Assembly (NCBI RefSeq): GCF_024362345.1
Contig: NZ_CP101505.1
Location: forward strand, 1,757,501-1,821,500
Reading direction: 5' to 3'
Origin: Polaribacter dokdonensis
Lineage (GTDB): Bacteria; Bacteroidota; Bacteroidia; Flavobacteriales; Flavobacteriaceae
DNA: 64,000 nt
Below are positions 54,291 through 64,000 of the stretch, piece after piece. Numbering within the stretch: the first letter of the stretch is position 1; each line of letters opens with the position of its first letter. The notes under the pieces are model-generated. The model ran no database searches. It was given only the letters and a program-made list of their open reading frames with translations, and had not been told where the DNA came from. The position numbers were made by a program, and so were the translations under genes.

Positions 54291-55253
54291 TTAATCGTAA
54301 GATTGACTTTCTTCTGAGGTTTGCTGCAAATTAGCAAACTCTTCTAGCGTTAAATTACCATAATAAAAGTTAATAGGATTTAAAGCTACATCATTTTTAT
54401 GTACCTCATAATGCAAGTGTGGAGCAACAGACAAACCTGTATTACCAACATAACCAATTAAATCTCCTCTTTTTATTGACTGTCCTCTTTTAACCACCAT
54501 TTTACTTAAGTGTGCATAAATGGTTTTATAACCATAACCATGGTCTATATAAATAACTTTACCAAAAGTAGAACTTCTTTGTGCTCTATAAATTTCTCCA
54601 TTTCCAGAAGCATATACAGGTGTTCCCTTTGGAGCTGTAAAGTCCATTCCTTTATGAAATTTGTTTATTTTTAAGATAGGATGCATTCTCATCTTGTAAC
54701 CAGAAGCTACATAAAAATCACCTTTTTTAACTGGTAATATCGCAGGTATTGAAGCTAACATCACCTCTTTTTCTTTAGCTAACGCCACAATTTCATCTAA
54801 AGATTTAGATTGCACTACCATTTGTTTTGATAAAATATCTACCTCTTTTGTTAAGTTCTTAATTAGGTTAGAATTATCAAATCCGTCTAAATTTTTGTAC
54901 CTGTTTACACCACCAAAACCAGCTTTTCGCTGTTCTTCAGGTATTGGATTGGCCTCAAAATAACTTCTATAAATATTGTTATCTCTTTCTTGAAGCTGAG
55001 ATAATATAGAAGCACTTTCTTCTAACCTTTTATTAATTAACTCATAGTGAAACTTTAGGTTTTCTAATTCTCTTTGTTGTGCACGTTCTGAAGGTGAAGT
55101 TATAATTTGACTAAAACCAATAAAGCCAATAAATGCTATAAGAATAACACCCAAAAAGCTAAATAATATTTTACGATAATAATCGCTCTTCTTTACAGTA
55201 ATTTTTCTGTAAGAAAGCGTATCCTCATCATAATAATATTTTACTTTTGCCAT
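54291..55253 (-). CDS. M23 family peptidoglycan endopeptidase with membrane anchor
   Basis: This 320-aa protein has one membrane helix (FSFLGVILIAFIGFIGFSQII, about 29-49), a periplasmic coiled coil, and a LytM/M23 domain with zinc ligands in KFHKGMDF and LHYEVH, plus GYGYKTIYAHLSKM. It cuts peptide cross-links in peptidoglycan or, if anchored with a partner, activates amidases. It is divergent from alaS with 160 bases between starts and shares a transcript with the MerR gene. Confidence 0.95.
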   Translation of the reverse strand: MAKVKYYYDEDTLSYRKITVKKSDYYRKILFSFLGVILIAFIGFIGFSQIITSPSERAQQRELENLKFHYELINKRLEESASILSQLQERDNNIYRSYFEANPIPEEQRKAGFGGVNRYKNLDGFDNSNLIKNLTKEVDILSKQMVVQSKSLDEIVALAKEKEVMLASIPAILPVKKGDFYVASGYKMRMHPILKINKFHKGMDFTAPKGTPVYASGNGEIYRAQRSSTFGKVIYIDHGYGYKTIYAHLSKMVVKRGQSIKRGDLIGYVGNTGLSVAPHLHYEVHKNDVALNPINFYYGNLTLEEFANLQQTSEESQSYD

Positions 55254-55387
55254 ATTGTGAAATATACTATTTTTGTGTTTGTATTAAAGATTTCTTGGAA
55301 ACCTTTTCAATACAAGAACTCACAAATTTACGAAATGTTTTACAACTGCTTTTTTAACGCAGTTATTTTAAAAATATATTAACATAA

Positions 55388-55401
55388 TCCAACTTGTTGG
55401 A
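55388..55401. promoter_or_regulatory. Short palindrome TCCAAC-TT-GTTGGA upstream of alaS
   Basis: This perfect 6-bp inverted repeat ends 12 bases before the alaS ATG. It could bind a regulator or form a leader hairpin; in E. coli alanyl-tRNA synthetase represses its own gene through a palindrome near the promoter, so autoregulation is imaginable here but unproven. Confidence 0.25.
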
Positions 55402-55413
55402 AACTTCTTTTTT

Positions 55414-58035
55414 ATGAAATCTCAAGATATTCGCGCTACTTTTTTAGACTTTTTTCAAAAAAAATCACATATGGTAGTTCCTTCTGCACCAATGGTTACA
55501 AAAGACGATCCAACATTGATGTTTGTAAATTCTGGAATGGCGCCTTTTAAGGAATATTTCTTAGGAAATGGAACTCCGAAAAAGAATAGAATTACAGATT
55601 CTCAAAAATGTTTGCGTGTTTCTGGTAAACACAATGATTTAGAAGAAGTGGGTTATGATACTTATCATCATACCTTATTTGAGATGTTAGGAAATTGGTC
55701 TTTTGGAGATTATTTTAAAAAAGAAGCAATTGCTTGGGCTTGGGAGTTACTTACTGAAGTTTATAAAATTGATAAAGATATTTTATATGTAACCGTTTTT
55801 GAAGGTTCTGATGATGCAGATCAACTAAAAATGGATACTGAAGCTTTTGATATTTGGAAGCAATATATTTCTGAAGACCGTATTTTAAAAGGAAATAAAA
55901 AGGATAACTTTTGGGAAATGGGTGAGCAGGGACCTTGTGGACCTTGTTCTGAAATTCATGTTGACATACGTTCTGCAGAAGAAAAAGCAAAAGTTGATGG
56001 GCGAACTTTAATTAATGAAGATCATCCTCATGTTGTAGAAATCTGGAACCTGGTTTTTATGCAGTATAATAGAAAAGCCAATGGTACTTTAGAAGAACTA
56101 CCAAACAAACATATAGATACTGGAATGGGTTTTGAACGTTTATGTATGGTTCTACAAAACGTGCAATCTAATTATGATACTGATGTTTTTACACCAATAA
56201 TTAGAGAAATTGGTACGATTACCAATACCACATATGGTAAAAATGAAAAACAAGATATTGCAACTCGCGTTATTTCAGATCACGTAAGAGCTGTAGCATT
56301 TTCTATTGCTGATGGTCAATTACCAAGTAACACTGGAGCAGGTTATGTTATTCGAAGAATTTTAAGAAGAGCTGTTAGATATGGTTTTACTTTTTTAGAT
56401 AAAAAAGAACCTTTTATTTATAGATTGGTGGCAATTTTATCTGATAAAATGGGTAAAGCGTTTCCTGAATTAAAAAGTCAGAAACAACTTATAGAAAATG
56501 TTATTAAGGAAGAAGAGACTTCATTTTTAAGAACACTAGATCAAGGTTTAGTGTTGTTAGATGGCATTATTTCATCAGCAAAAAACAAAGAAATTTCTGG
56601 AGATAAAGTATTTGAATTGTATGACACCTTTGGGTTTCCTATAGATTTAACTGCATTAATTTTATCAGAAAAGGGATACACTTTAGACGAAAAAGGTTTT
56701 GAAGAAGAACTACAAAAACAGAAAAATAGATCTAGGGCAGCTAGTGAAATGTCTACTGATGATTGGACTGTTTTAGTTGATGACACAGAAGAAGAATTTA
56801 TTGGCTATGACTTTTTAGAAGCCAATGTTAAACTAACAAGATATAGAAAAGTAACCTCTAAAAAAGATGGTGAAATGTATCAGTTGGTATTTAACTTAAC
56901 ACCTTTTTATCCTGAAGGTGGAGGTCAAGTTGGTGATAAAGGATATTTAGAAGATGCAAATGGAGATGTAGTTTACATTTTAGACACCAAGAAAGAAAAC
57001 AATGTAATAATTCATTTTGCTAAAAATCTTCCTCAGAATTTAGAGGCAAGTTTTAAAGCAGTTGTAGATGAGAAACAACGTTACAGAACAGAATGTAACC
57101 ACACAGCTACTCACTTATTACATCAAGCCTTAAGAGAGGTTTTAGGTACGCATGTAGAACAAAAAGGTTCTGCAGTGCATTCTAAATATTTACGTTTTGA
57201 TTTTTCTCATTTTTCTAAATTAACTACAGAAGAATTACAAGATGTAGAAAACTTTGTAAATGCTCGTATTTCTGGAAAATTACCTTTAGAAGAAAGTAGA
57301 AATATAACTATGGAAAAAGCAATTGCAGATGGTGCAATGGCTTTGTTTGGAGAGAAATATGGAGATACTGTTAGAGCTATTAAATTTGGTAAATCCATAG
57401 AGCTTTGTGGTGGAACCCATGTAAAAAATACAGGCGATATTTGGCATTTTAAAATAAAATCTGAAGGAGCTGTTGCTGCTGGTATTCGTAGAATTGAAGC
57501 AATTACAAATGATGCTGTAAAAGATTTCTATTTTGATAATAATAGAACTTTATTTGAAATAAAAGATTTACTAAACAATACTAAAAATCCTGTTAAAGCA
57601 GTTCAAAAATTACAAGATGAAAATGCTGATTTACAAAAGCAGGTAGAGCAATTATTAAAAGAGAAAGCTCAAAACCTTTCTGGAGAAATAAAAAATCAAT
57701 TAGAAGAAATAAATGGTGTTCAATTCTTAGCCACTAAAGTAGATTTAGATGCAAATGGAATTAAAAACTTAGCATTTAGTTTGGGTAAAGAATATCAAAA
57801 TTTATTTTTACTATTTGCTTCTGCTCCAAATAATGAGAAAGCATTATTGACTTGTTACATTTCTAAAGAATTGGCAAATGAAAGAGGATATAATGCAGGT
57901 ACTGTTGTTAGAGAATTGGGTAAATTAATTCACGGAGGTGGAGGAGGTCAACCATTTTTTGCAACTGCTGGAGGTAGAAATCCTGGAGGAATACCTAAAG
58001 CTTTAGAAAAAGCAAAGGATTATTTAACAGCCTAA
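55414..58035 (+). CDS. alaS: Alanyl-tRNA synthetase
   Basis: This 873-aa class II synthetase attaches alanine to tRNA-Ala. It shows the class II core with [13 protein letters not shown] and [17 protein letters not shown], then the editing domain with zinc ligands HTATHLLH and [10 protein letters not shown]. The coiled coil and C-Ala/DHHA1 domain with [15 protein letters not shown] close the protein. All domains are present at normal length, including full editing. It is transcribed away from the M23 peptidase gene. Confidence 0.99.
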   Translation: MKSQDIRATFLDFFQKKSHMVVPSAPMVTKDDPTLMFVNSGMAPFKEYFLGNGTPKKNRITDSQKCLRVSGKHNDLEEVGYDTYHHTLFEMLGNWSFGDYFKKEAIAWAWELLTEVYKIDKDILYVTVFEGSDDADQLKMDTEAFDIWKQYISEDRILKGNKKDNFWEMGEQGPCGPCSEIHVDIRSAEEKAKVDGRTLINEDHPHVVEIWNLVFMQYNRKANGTLEELPNKHIDTGMGFERLCMVLQNVQSNYDTDVFTPIIREIGTITNTTYGKNEKQDIATRVISDHVRAVAFSIADGQLPSNTGAGYVIRRILRRAVRYGFTFLDKKEPFIYRLVAILSDKMGKAFPELKSQKQLIENVIKEEETSFLRTLDQGLVLLDGIISSAKNKEISGDKVFELYDTFGFPIDLTALILSEKGYTLDEKGFEEELQKQKNRSRAASEMSTDDWTVLVDDTEEEFIGYDFLEANVKLTRYRKVTSKKDGEMYQLVFNLTPFYPEGGGQVGDKGYLEDANGDVVYILDTKKENNVIIHFAKNLPQNLEASFKAVVDEKQRYRTECNHTATHLLHQALREVLGTHVEQKGSAVHSKYLRFDFSHFSKLTTEELQDVENFVNARISGKLPLEESRNITMEKAIADGAMALFGEKYGDTVRAIKFGKSIELCGGTHVKNTGDIWHFKIKSEGAVAAGIRRIEAITNDAVKDFYFDNNRTLFEIKDLLNNTKNPVKAVQKLQDENADLQKQVEQLLKEKAQNLSGEIKNQLEEINGVQFLATKVDLDANGIKNLAFSLGKEYQNLFLLFASAPNNEKALLTCYISKELANERGYNAGTVVRELGKLIHGGGGGQPFFATAGGRNPGGIPKALEKAKDYLTA

Positions 58036-58111
58036 TTAAACCTTTTTAAAAAGTTAAAGTCTTAAATTAGAAGAGCTTACTCTGTTTCTATTATTTTATT
58101 ATCTTTAACTT

Positions 58112-59734
58112 ATGGCTTACTTAGATCTTTATTCTGGTCCTTGGACAATTGCTGAGGCTAATCACTTATTAAGAAGAACTTCTTTTGGTTGCTCTCAAGA
58201 TACTTTGAATGAAGCTTTAAATTTGGGTTTAAGTGGAACTATTTCCAAGTTATTTGAAGTAAACCCAATGCCTGAACCACCTTTAAAGTACGAATTTGAT
58301 GGTGATGAAAGGGATGAAGTTAATGATCCTGATGCAAATTATGGAGAAACTTGGGTTAATGCTCCTGCTTATCCTACTTTACCTACACAACAAGAAACAA
58401 ATAAAGCTGTAAGAGCAAGAAACAGATCTTTATATGCTTGGTCTTTTATACAGATGCAAGAATCTGGAATTTCAATTAGAGAAAAACTAACGTTATTTTG
58501 GCATAATCATTTTGTATCTGTAAACACTAATCCTCACAGAGAATTCTACTACATCAATACTTTAAGAGAAAATGCCTTAGGCAACTTTAAAGAGCTTACA
58601 AAGTTAATTACCATAGACCCAAATATGTTGGTTTATTTAAGTGGTAATCAAAATACAAATGCTGCACCTAATGAAAATTATGCTAGAGAATTATTAGAAC
58701 TTTTTACCTTAGGTAAAGGAGAAGCAGTTGGTAATGGAGATTATACAAATTATACAGAAGATGATATTGTAGCCATCGCAAAAATTCTTACTGGTTGGAG
58801 AGTTAAAAGTTTATTAGATCCAGATACTTTAACACCCATTTTCTCAAATTTCAATCATACAAAAGGTAGTAAAACATTATCTCACAGATTTAATAATGCT
58901 GTTATTGAGGAAAATGGAGAAGATGAATATAAAGACTTAATTGATATCATTTTTCAGCAAGAAGAATGCTCTAAATTTATTGTAAGACAATTTTATAAAT
59001 GGTTTGTAAACTCAGAAATTTCAGATGATATAGAACTAAATGTGATTGCGCCTTTGGCTAACAATCTAAAAGCTAACAACTATGAAATTGCACCAGTTTT
59101 AAAAACCTTATTATCATCTAATCATTTTTTTGAAAGCACTTTTTGCATGATAAAGAGTCCTATTGATTTGATGTTATCAGTTACAAAATCATTATTATTT
59201 TCTGGACCAACAGCTACAATAAAAGAGCAATATGATTATGCTTTGGTATTATATTCTGCCTGTTATGATTTAAATCAAGATCTTTTTCATCACCCAGATG
59301 TTGCAGGTTGGAAAGCCTATTACCAATCACCTTTATTTTATAAAAGTTGGGTAAACAGTTTCTTATTACCTAAAAGATTAGATTATTGCAGAATTATTGT
59401 AACAGGAGGAGATTTAGTGATAGATGATATTACTTATACAATTCCACCTTTAATTCCTGTACTAACTATAGCCTCTAAAATAGAAAATGCAACAGATCCT
59501 AATGTTTTAATAAAATCTTTATCAAAACTACTCTTTAACTATGAAGTTTCTGATGAGCAAGTAGTTAGCCTAAAAGAATTTCTAATACCAGGTTTACCAG
59601 ATTTTGAATGGACAGTAGAGTACAGTGAATATTTAGCAGACAACACTAATACAACATTAGTAATCTCTGTAGATAAAAAACTTAGAAGCTTAATTTCTAT
59701 TATGGTTCAAATGTCAGAATTTCAAATAATGTAA
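58112..59734 (+). CDS. DUF1800 domain protein
   Basis: This 540-aa protein belongs to DUF1800, recognised by ANHLLRRTSFG near the N-terminus, REKLTLFWHNHF, NYARELLELFTLGKG and DVAGWKAYYQSPLFY. No signal peptide is evident at the start chosen. Family function is unknown. It is always found with a DUF1501 gene, as here (three bases downstream), and the pair is thought to form an envelope or secreted complex. Confidence 0.93.
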   Translation: MAYLDLYSGPWTIAEANHLLRRTSFGCSQDTLNEALNLGLSGTISKLFEVNPMPEPPLKYEFDGDERDEVNDPDANYGETWVNAPAYPTLPTQQETNKAVRARNRSLYAWSFIQMQESGISIREKLTLFWHNHFVSVNTNPHREFYYINTLRENALGNFKELTKLITIDPNMLVYLSGNQNTNAAPNENYARELLELFTLGKGEAVGNGDYTNYTEDDIVAIAKILTGWRVKSLLDPDTLTPIFSNFNHTKGSKTLSHRFNNAVIEENGEDEYKDLIDIIFQQEECSKFIVRQFYKWFVNSEISDDIELNVIAPLANNLKANNYEIAPVLKTLLSSNHFFESTFCMIKSPIDLMLSVTKSLLFSGPTATIKEQYDYALVLYSACYDLNQDLFHHPDVAGWKAYYQSPLFYKSWVNSFLLPKRLDYCRIIVTGGDLVIDDITYTIPPLIPVLTIASKIENATDPNVLIKSLSKLLFNYEVSDEQVVSLKEFLIPGLPDFEWTVEYSEYLADNTNTTLVISVDKKLRSLISIMVQMSEFQIM

Positions 59735-59737
59735 GCC

Positions 59738-61315
59738 ATGAAAAATCAAAAGAAACTAAATAGAAGAGATTTTATTAAGCTGAGTTCTATAGCCTCTGCA
59801 TCATTACCAATAGCGCTAAGTGGTTTTCCTGTATTTGCAAAAGAAAAACCTAGCAATTATCAGTTTACAGAAAACAATGAAAATGTATTAGTTTTAATAC
59901 AATTACAAGGTGGAAATGATGGTTTAAATACCATTTTTGATTTAAATGAATATGCGAATCTTCAATCAGTTCGTTCTAATATTATAGTTCCAGAAAATGA
60001 GTTAATATCACTAAATGGTTCTACGTTTATTCACCCATCAATGATGGGAATGAAAAATATTTGGGATCAGGAAAAACTAGGTATAATTCAGAATGTTGGT
60101 TATCCAGATCAAAATAGATCGCACTTTAGGTCTACAGATATTTGGAACTCAGCCTCAGATGCAAATGAATTTGTAGCTTCTGGTTGGCTAGGTCGTTATT
60201 TTGACATGAATCATAGCAGTTTTCCATCTAATTACCCAGATGCTGCTAATCCAGATCCATTTGCAATAACTATTGGTAAAGTTGTCTCAGAAACTTGCCA
60301 AGGTGTAAATGCTAACTTTTCATTAGCTATTGAAGATCCAGAAAACCCAGGAACTGCGCTAGTATCTAACACAGGTACAATACCAGGCAATTGTTATGGA
60401 GATGCTTTAAACTTTGTGAACGAAACAATAGAGCAAACCAATGCATATGCAGAGGTTATAGAAAACGCTGCAACCTCTGGCGCAAATAAATCTAATAAAT
60501 ATACAGATTCAGAATTATCAGAAAAACTGAAACAAGTAGCCAAATTAATTTCTGGTGGCCTACAAACAAAAGTTTATGTAGTTCAAATTGGAGGTTTTGA
60601 CAATCATGACAATCAAGTTGTGGAGAGTGATACAAAAACAGGTAAACACGCTAGTCTTTTAGAAGAATTATCTGAAGCTATGGATGCCTTTCAAGATGAT
60701 TTAGCACTTTTAAATATAGATCAAAAAGTATTAGGAATGACCTATTCAGAATTTGGAAGACGTATACGTTCTAATGCTGGTTTAGGTACAGATCATGGTT
60801 CTGCAGCCCCATTATTTTTATTTGGTAATTGTGCTAAAAATCAAATTTTAGGAGATGCCCCTGAGATTGATACACAAGTAGATGATCAAGAAGGAGTGCA
60901 AATGCAATACGATTTTAGAAACATCTATAGCACTATTCTTACTGGTTGGCTAGGTGCAACAAAACAAGAATCAGAAACTGTACTTTTTAATAATTTTGAA
61001 TCGCTACCAATTTTTAAATTAAATTGTAATGCAACTTTAACTTCTGATGATATAAATACAAATGAACCTACATTCAAAATTTATCCAAATCCAACAACAG
61101 ATTTTATAGTATTAAATTTTACAGGAAGTAATGCTATTACAAAAATAACTTTATACAACTCAATAGGTGCAGTAGTAAAAATGGTTGCAAATACACTATT
61201 TGATAGCAGTGAACATTCTATAAAAATTGATGTACAATCATTACCAAAAGGCAATTACTTTATTCACTATCAAACTAAAGGGAGTTCTAAAACTAAAAAA
61301 TTGTTGAAGTATTAA
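59738..61315 (+). CDS. DUF1501 protein with Tat signal and type IX sorting domain
   Basis: This 525-aa protein starts with a twin-arginine-like signal (NRRDFIKLSS plus hydrophobic core), followed by the DUF1501 domain, a sulfatase-like fold with LIQLQGGNDGLNT, FGRRIRSNAGLGTDHGSA and GGFDNHDNQV. The C-terminal 80 residues are a type IX secretion sorting domain: IYPNPTTDFIVLNF, a middle strand set, and PKGNYFIHYQT followed by KKLLKY. It should be exported across the inner membrane and then moved to the surface by the T9SS. Substrate unknown. Confidence 0.93.
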   Translation: MKNQKKLNRRDFIKLSSIASASLPIALSGFPVFAKEKPSNYQFTENNENVLVLIQLQGGNDGLNTIFDLNEYANLQSVRSNIIVPENELISLNGSTFIHPSMMGMKNIWDQEKLGIIQNVGYPDQNRSHFRSTDIWNSASDANEFVASGWLGRYFDMNHSSFPSNYPDAANPDPFAITIGKVVSETCQGVNANFSLAIEDPENPGTALVSNTGTIPGNCYGDALNFVNETIEQTNAYAEVIENAATSGANKSNKYTDSELSEKLKQVAKLISGGLQTKVYVVQIGGFDNHDNQVVESDTKTGKHASLLEELSEAMDAFQDDLALLNIDQKVLGMTYSEFGRRIRSNAGLGTDHGSAAPLFLFGNCAKNQILGDAPEIDTQVDDQEGVQMQYDFRNIYSTILTGWLGATKQESETVLFNNFESLPIFKLNCNATLTSDDINTNEPTFKIYPNPTTDFIVLNFTGSNAITKITLYNSIGAVVKMVANTLFDSSEHSIKIDVQSLPKGNYFIHYQTKGSSKTKKLLKY

Positions 61316-61351
61316 ATTTCGACTAAATTTACTTTTCAAAAAAAGTAGTTT

Positions 61352-62302
61352 ATGAAATTTCAAACTTCAATTCCTTTAAAAAAACAAACAAGAAACCTGA
61401 TTGATTATGATGCTAATATTCTTTTGTTAGGCTCTTGTTTTTCAGAAAATATAGGAAACAAGTTAAACTACTTTAAATTTCAGCATCTACAGAATCCATT
61501 TGGCATTTTATTTCATCCAAAGGCTATTGAGCAATTTATAACTGATGTTATTAATGGTAAAAAATTTACGAAAGAAGATTTAATTTATCAAAATGAAAGA
61601 TACCATAGTTTTAATGCACATTCATCTTTAAGTGAAGTTGATGAAAACATGATTTTAAATAATTTAAACTCACAGATTTCAACTACTCAAAAGTTTTTAG
61701 AAAATACTTCACATCTTATCATTACACTTGGTACAGCTTGGGTATATCGTTTTATAGAGACTGATAAAATTGTAGCCAATTGCCATAAAATTCCGCAAAA
61801 AAAGTTTTTGAAAGAACTTTTAAATATTGCTGAAATTGCTGAGAGTTTAGAAGCTATTGTTTCTTTAGCAAAAAGTGTAAACCCAAACATTACAATACTT
61901 TTTACAGTTTCTCCTATAAGACATTTAAAAGATGGCTTTGTGCAAAATATGCAAAGTAAAAGTCATTTAATATCGGCAATTCACGAAGTTATAAACATTA
62001 GAAAAAACATTCATTATTTTCCTTCTTATGAAATTATGATGGATGAACTTAGAGATTATAGATTTTATGCAGAAGACATGATTCATCCTAATAAAACTGC
62101 CATTCAATACATTTGGGAATGTTTCACAGAAGTTTGGTTTGCAGAGAATACAGCATCAACCTTAAAAGAAATAGACATTATTCAAAAAGGAATTGCTCAT
62201 AAACCATTTAATACCAAAAGCGAAGAACATAAAAAGTTTCTGCATAATTTATACTTAAAAAAAGAACTAATCATTTCTAAATATCCTCATATAAGTTTTT
62301 AA
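61352..62302 (+). CDS. GSCFA domain protein
   Basis: This 316-aa protein carries the GSCFSENIG motif of the GSCFA family near residue 27, with a later ITLGTAWVY, FTVSPIRHLKDGF and DMIHPNKTAIQYIW. The family is related to SGNH/GDSL hydrolases, with Ser in GSCF as probable nucleophile and Asp-x-x-His near the end. Likely an esterase or acyl-transferase for cell-envelope polymers. It follows the DUF1501 gene by 36 bases. Confidence 0.92.
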   Translation: MKFQTSIPLKKQTRNLIDYDANILLLGSCFSENIGNKLNYFKFQHLQNPFGILFHPKAIEQFITDVINGKKFTKEDLIYQNERYHSFNAHSSLSEVDENMILNNLNSQISTTQKFLENTSHLIITLGTAWVYRFIETDKIVANCHKIPQKKFLKELLNIAEIAESLEAIVSLAKSVNPNITILFTVSPIRHLKDGFVQNMQSKSHLISAIHEVINIRKNIHYFPSYEIMMDELRDYRFYAEDMIHPNKTAIQYIWECFTEVWFAENTASTLKEIDIIQKGIAHKPFNTKSEEHKKFLHNLYLKKELIISKYPHISF

Positions 62303-62370
62303 AATAAGGCATTTGGCGTATTTTAATTTTAAGTGAGATTTAAGTTTTTTGCATTTCTAAATTCTTTGTG

Positions 62371-63084
62371 ATGTTTAAAAATATCTTTTGTCCTACTCCT
62401 CAAAATGCATTTATTTGGCTGAGCTCTATTTACCTACTTTTTCTTTTGTATTTAGGCAAAGCAAATGCCATTACTATTCTTTTTGCCTATTTTTTAGAAA
62501 CAATACTCATTGGTGTTTTTAACGTCTTAAAAATGGTATGGACTATTTATTGGGGTAAATCTACTAGCAAGCAATTTTCACTTGTACTATTCTTTTTAGT
62601 ACACTATGGTTTTTTTGTTGCTATACAATCTATATTTGGCTTCGCTCTTTTTGGTTTTACCAAAAACCCAATCATCAATGAGCCTTTTAATTTAATAGAG
62701 AATTACAGTACTATTCTACAATTAGAAGATATTCAATATGCATTACCTGCTATTATTTTTATGCACTTGGGTAAATTTATTTCAGATTTTATTGGTCAAA
62801 AAAAGTATTTAAAATTTACAGCAAAAGAATTAATGTTTAAACCCTATTTAAGGATTTTCATTCAGCAATTTGTAGTAATAATTTCTTTCTTTTTTATTGT
62901 TTTTGATGAAGGTGCAGGTATTATAGCAGCTATTTTGCTCATAAGTTTTAGACTAATCATTGATTTGTTTTTTGAAGCAATTAGAGAAAATAACTCGCTT
63001 ATAAATGACTTATCTGTAAAATTAGCCAATGAAAAATTATCTGCAGATGAAATTAAGAAACAACTCATTTCTTATACAGAATAA
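62371..63084 (+). CDS. Polytopic membrane protein (DUF6498-like)
   Basis: This 237-aa protein has about six hydrophobic segments, among them AFIWLSSIYLLFLLYLG, ILFAYFLETILIGVFNVL, LFFLVHYGFFVAIQSIFGFALFG and FVVIISFFFIVF. The family is found in many bacteria and has no known function. I start at the ATG at 62371, since the frame's earlier start is a GTG directly before it. A palindrome follows the stop by four bases. Confidence 0.78.
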   Translation: MFKNIFCPTPQNAFIWLSSIYLLFLLYLGKANAITILFAYFLETILIGVFNVLKMVWTIYWGKSTSKQFSLVLFFLVHYGFFVAIQSIFGFALFGFTKNPIINEPFNLIENYSTILQLEDIQYALPAIIFMHLGKFISDFIGQKKYLKFTAKELMFKPYLRIFIQQFVVIISFFFIVFDEGAGIIAAILLISFRLIIDLFFEAIRENNSLINDLSVKLANEKLSADEIKKQLISYTE

Positions 63085-63088
63085 AAAT

Positions 63089-63106
63089 ATACGTCAAATG
63101 ACGTAT
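63089..63106. promoter_or_regulatory. 18-bp palindrome ATACGTCA-AA-TGACGTAT
   Basis: A perfect 8-bp inverted repeat with a two-base centre lies four bases after the membrane protein stop and 55 bases before the next ATG. It has no T run, so an operator for the secreted-protein gene is more likely than a terminator. Confidence 0.35.
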
Positions 63107-63160
63107 TGTTTAAAGTACACTATCTCATGACTTTTGTAGCGTAACTTTAAAACACTAAAA

Positions 63161-64000
63161 ATGAAAAATCTATTACTTGTTGTATTTGCTATTTGCATCT
63201 CATTTGTAACAAAGGCACAAAATATTGGAGATTTAAAAATCTCATCAAAAAAATATGGTATGAGCACTATGAAAAAAGCACCAAAAAAAATATACATCAA
63301 TTCATTTAACGTAAATTTTGAAATGTATAAAGAAGCCATAGATTTTAAAGCTGGTGGAAATGGAGGTAGAATTGGAGGGAATACAAGCAATGCTACAGCC
63401 AAAGCTGCAGTAGGTTTAGCTGGTGTAGATGCCAATTTAATGTTGCAAAAAACAAATGAACTTTATAAAAATTTTATAGATAGAATTACTAAAGAAGGTT
63501 ATGAAATTATCACCTTAGAAACTGCAGAAAACACAGGCGTTTTCCAAGGTTGGCAAAAAGCGTCTGGACCTGCAATTGGTGAGAGTCTTTCTGGTATTAT
63601 AAATGTAATTCCTGAAGGTTACACATCATTCTATAAAAGAAAAACCAATAAAGGAGAAGTAAAAAAAGGATTTCTAGGTGGTATTGGTTTACAATCTAAA
63701 CTATCTAAAGCATTAAATGATGCTATAATTGCAGACGTAAATTTATATGTAATGTTTTCTGAAGAAGGCAGTGATTGGATGAAAGGTAAAGCTGCAAAGG
63801 TAAAAATCAAAACCAACTTAAGATTGATTAACAACCATGCCATATCTATTCCTCAAAAATTTAAAAAGAAGAAATCTACAATGGGTAAATTGTTTGGTTC
63901 TGTAAAAATAGCTGGTGCATCAGATACCTATCCTGCAAGTTCTAATATTACTTTTTCACAAGGTAAATCTGGTTTAGGAACAAAATCATCTTTTATTGGT
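63161..64000 (+). CDS. Secreted protein of unknown function, 3' end outside window
   Basis: The ATG at 63161 opens a frame of 280 codons that runs to the window edge without a stop. It begins with a signal peptide (KNLLLVVFAICISFVTKAQ, cleaved after Ala-Gln type site), so the product is exported. The mature part is rich in Lys, Gly and Asn, with a Gly-rich loop (AGGNGGRIGGNTSN) and a helix (LMLQKTNELYKNFIDRITKEG). I recognise no domain. It is preceded by a palindrome that may control it. Confidence 0.8.
   Translation, partial: MKNLLLVVFAICISFVTKAQNIGDLKISSKKYGMSTMKKAPKKIYINSFNVNFEMYKEAIDFKAGGNGGRIGGNTSNATAKAAVGLAGVDANLMLQKTNELYKNFIDRITKEGYEIITLETAENTGVFQGWQKASGPAIGESLSGIINVIPEGYTSFYKRKTNKGEVKKGFLGGIGLQSKLSKALNDAIIADVNLYVMFSEEGSDWMKGKAAKVKIKTNLRLINNHAISIPQKFKKKKSTMGKLFGSVKIAGASDTYPASSNITFSQGKSGLGTKSSFIG

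Noticed and set aside
63094-63435. Minus-strand ORF of 113 codons near the right end
   Set aside because: It overlaps the opposite-strand frame that has a proper signal peptide and runs 280 codons to the edge.

Overview
The window looks like chromosome of a marine-type flavobacterium (Bacteroidota, Flavobacteriaceae; Polaribacter/Tenacibaculum-like by overall feel, not proven). The evidence is strong AT richness, Bacteroidota promoters (-33 TTTG and -7 TAnnTTTG, complete in front of the tRNA), a type IX secretion sorting tail, weak Shine-Dalgarno sites, and typical flavobacterial neighbours (der, alaS/M23/MerR, DUF1800/DUF1501, GSCFA).

Region 1, about 1-25,800, is a genomic island with every gene on the minus strand and almost all of them defence-like. 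It ends at a tyrosine integrase immediately downstream of the 3' end of an initiator tRNA-Met gene, the classic tRNA-targeted layout. Its left end is not in the window. From left to right it holds the edge of a CBASS operon (start of a CD-NTase plus a patatin phospholipase effector), an SF2-type ATPase of unknown role, and a decayed MotA/ZorA-like channel gene. Next comes a type I restriction-modification locus (hsdR, hsdM, hsdS) carrying two extra genes between hsdR and hsdM: a 1478-aa protein joining a PD-(D/E)XK-like domain to a RecQ helicase, and a coiled-coil protein with a C-terminal membrane helix. A GIY-YIG-like gene is coupled to hsdS. Upstream lie a small unknown gene, a DUF2130 nuclease-like gene, and an unusual two-component pair: a response regulator and an 831-aa protein fusing a type I methylase-like domain, a specificity-type target recognition domain and a histidine kinase. 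A WYL regulator and a Swt1-type HEPN protein precede it. Two near-identical 16-bp repeats spaced 21 bp lie between the WYL gene and the kinase gene and are a good operator candidate. The right end has two small accessory genes, tandem repeats and the integrase.

Region 2, about 25,830-64,000, is ordinary chromosome. It holds tRNA-fMet, era, a SIMPL protein, der, a GAF protein and an HD/Pycsar-effector-like membrane protein. A methionine sulfoxide repair cluster follows (msrB, msrA, selO, DUF427, a divergent msrA paralogue), then a molybdenum hydroxylase operon (c-type cytochrome, 2Fe-2S subunit, Mo subunit, XdhC, MocA-like) and a metallophosphatase/beta-barrel fusion. After DUF423 and LemA/TPM genes comes an acyl-CoA dehydrogenase/SDR/phosphotransferase operon, then MerR, M23 peptidase, alaS, a DUF1800/DUF1501 pair, GSCFA, a membrane protein and a truncated secreted protein.

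The best candidate for a little-described system is the methylase-specificity-histidine kinase fusion with its response regulator (17,369-21,042). It looks like a cytoplasmic two-component system whose sensor is a DNA-recognition module, sitting in a defence island beside a WYL repressor-type gene. The second candidate is the RecQ-nuclease plus coiled-coil membrane gene pair nested inside the type I locus. All functional statements rest on motifs read by eye; no database search was run.
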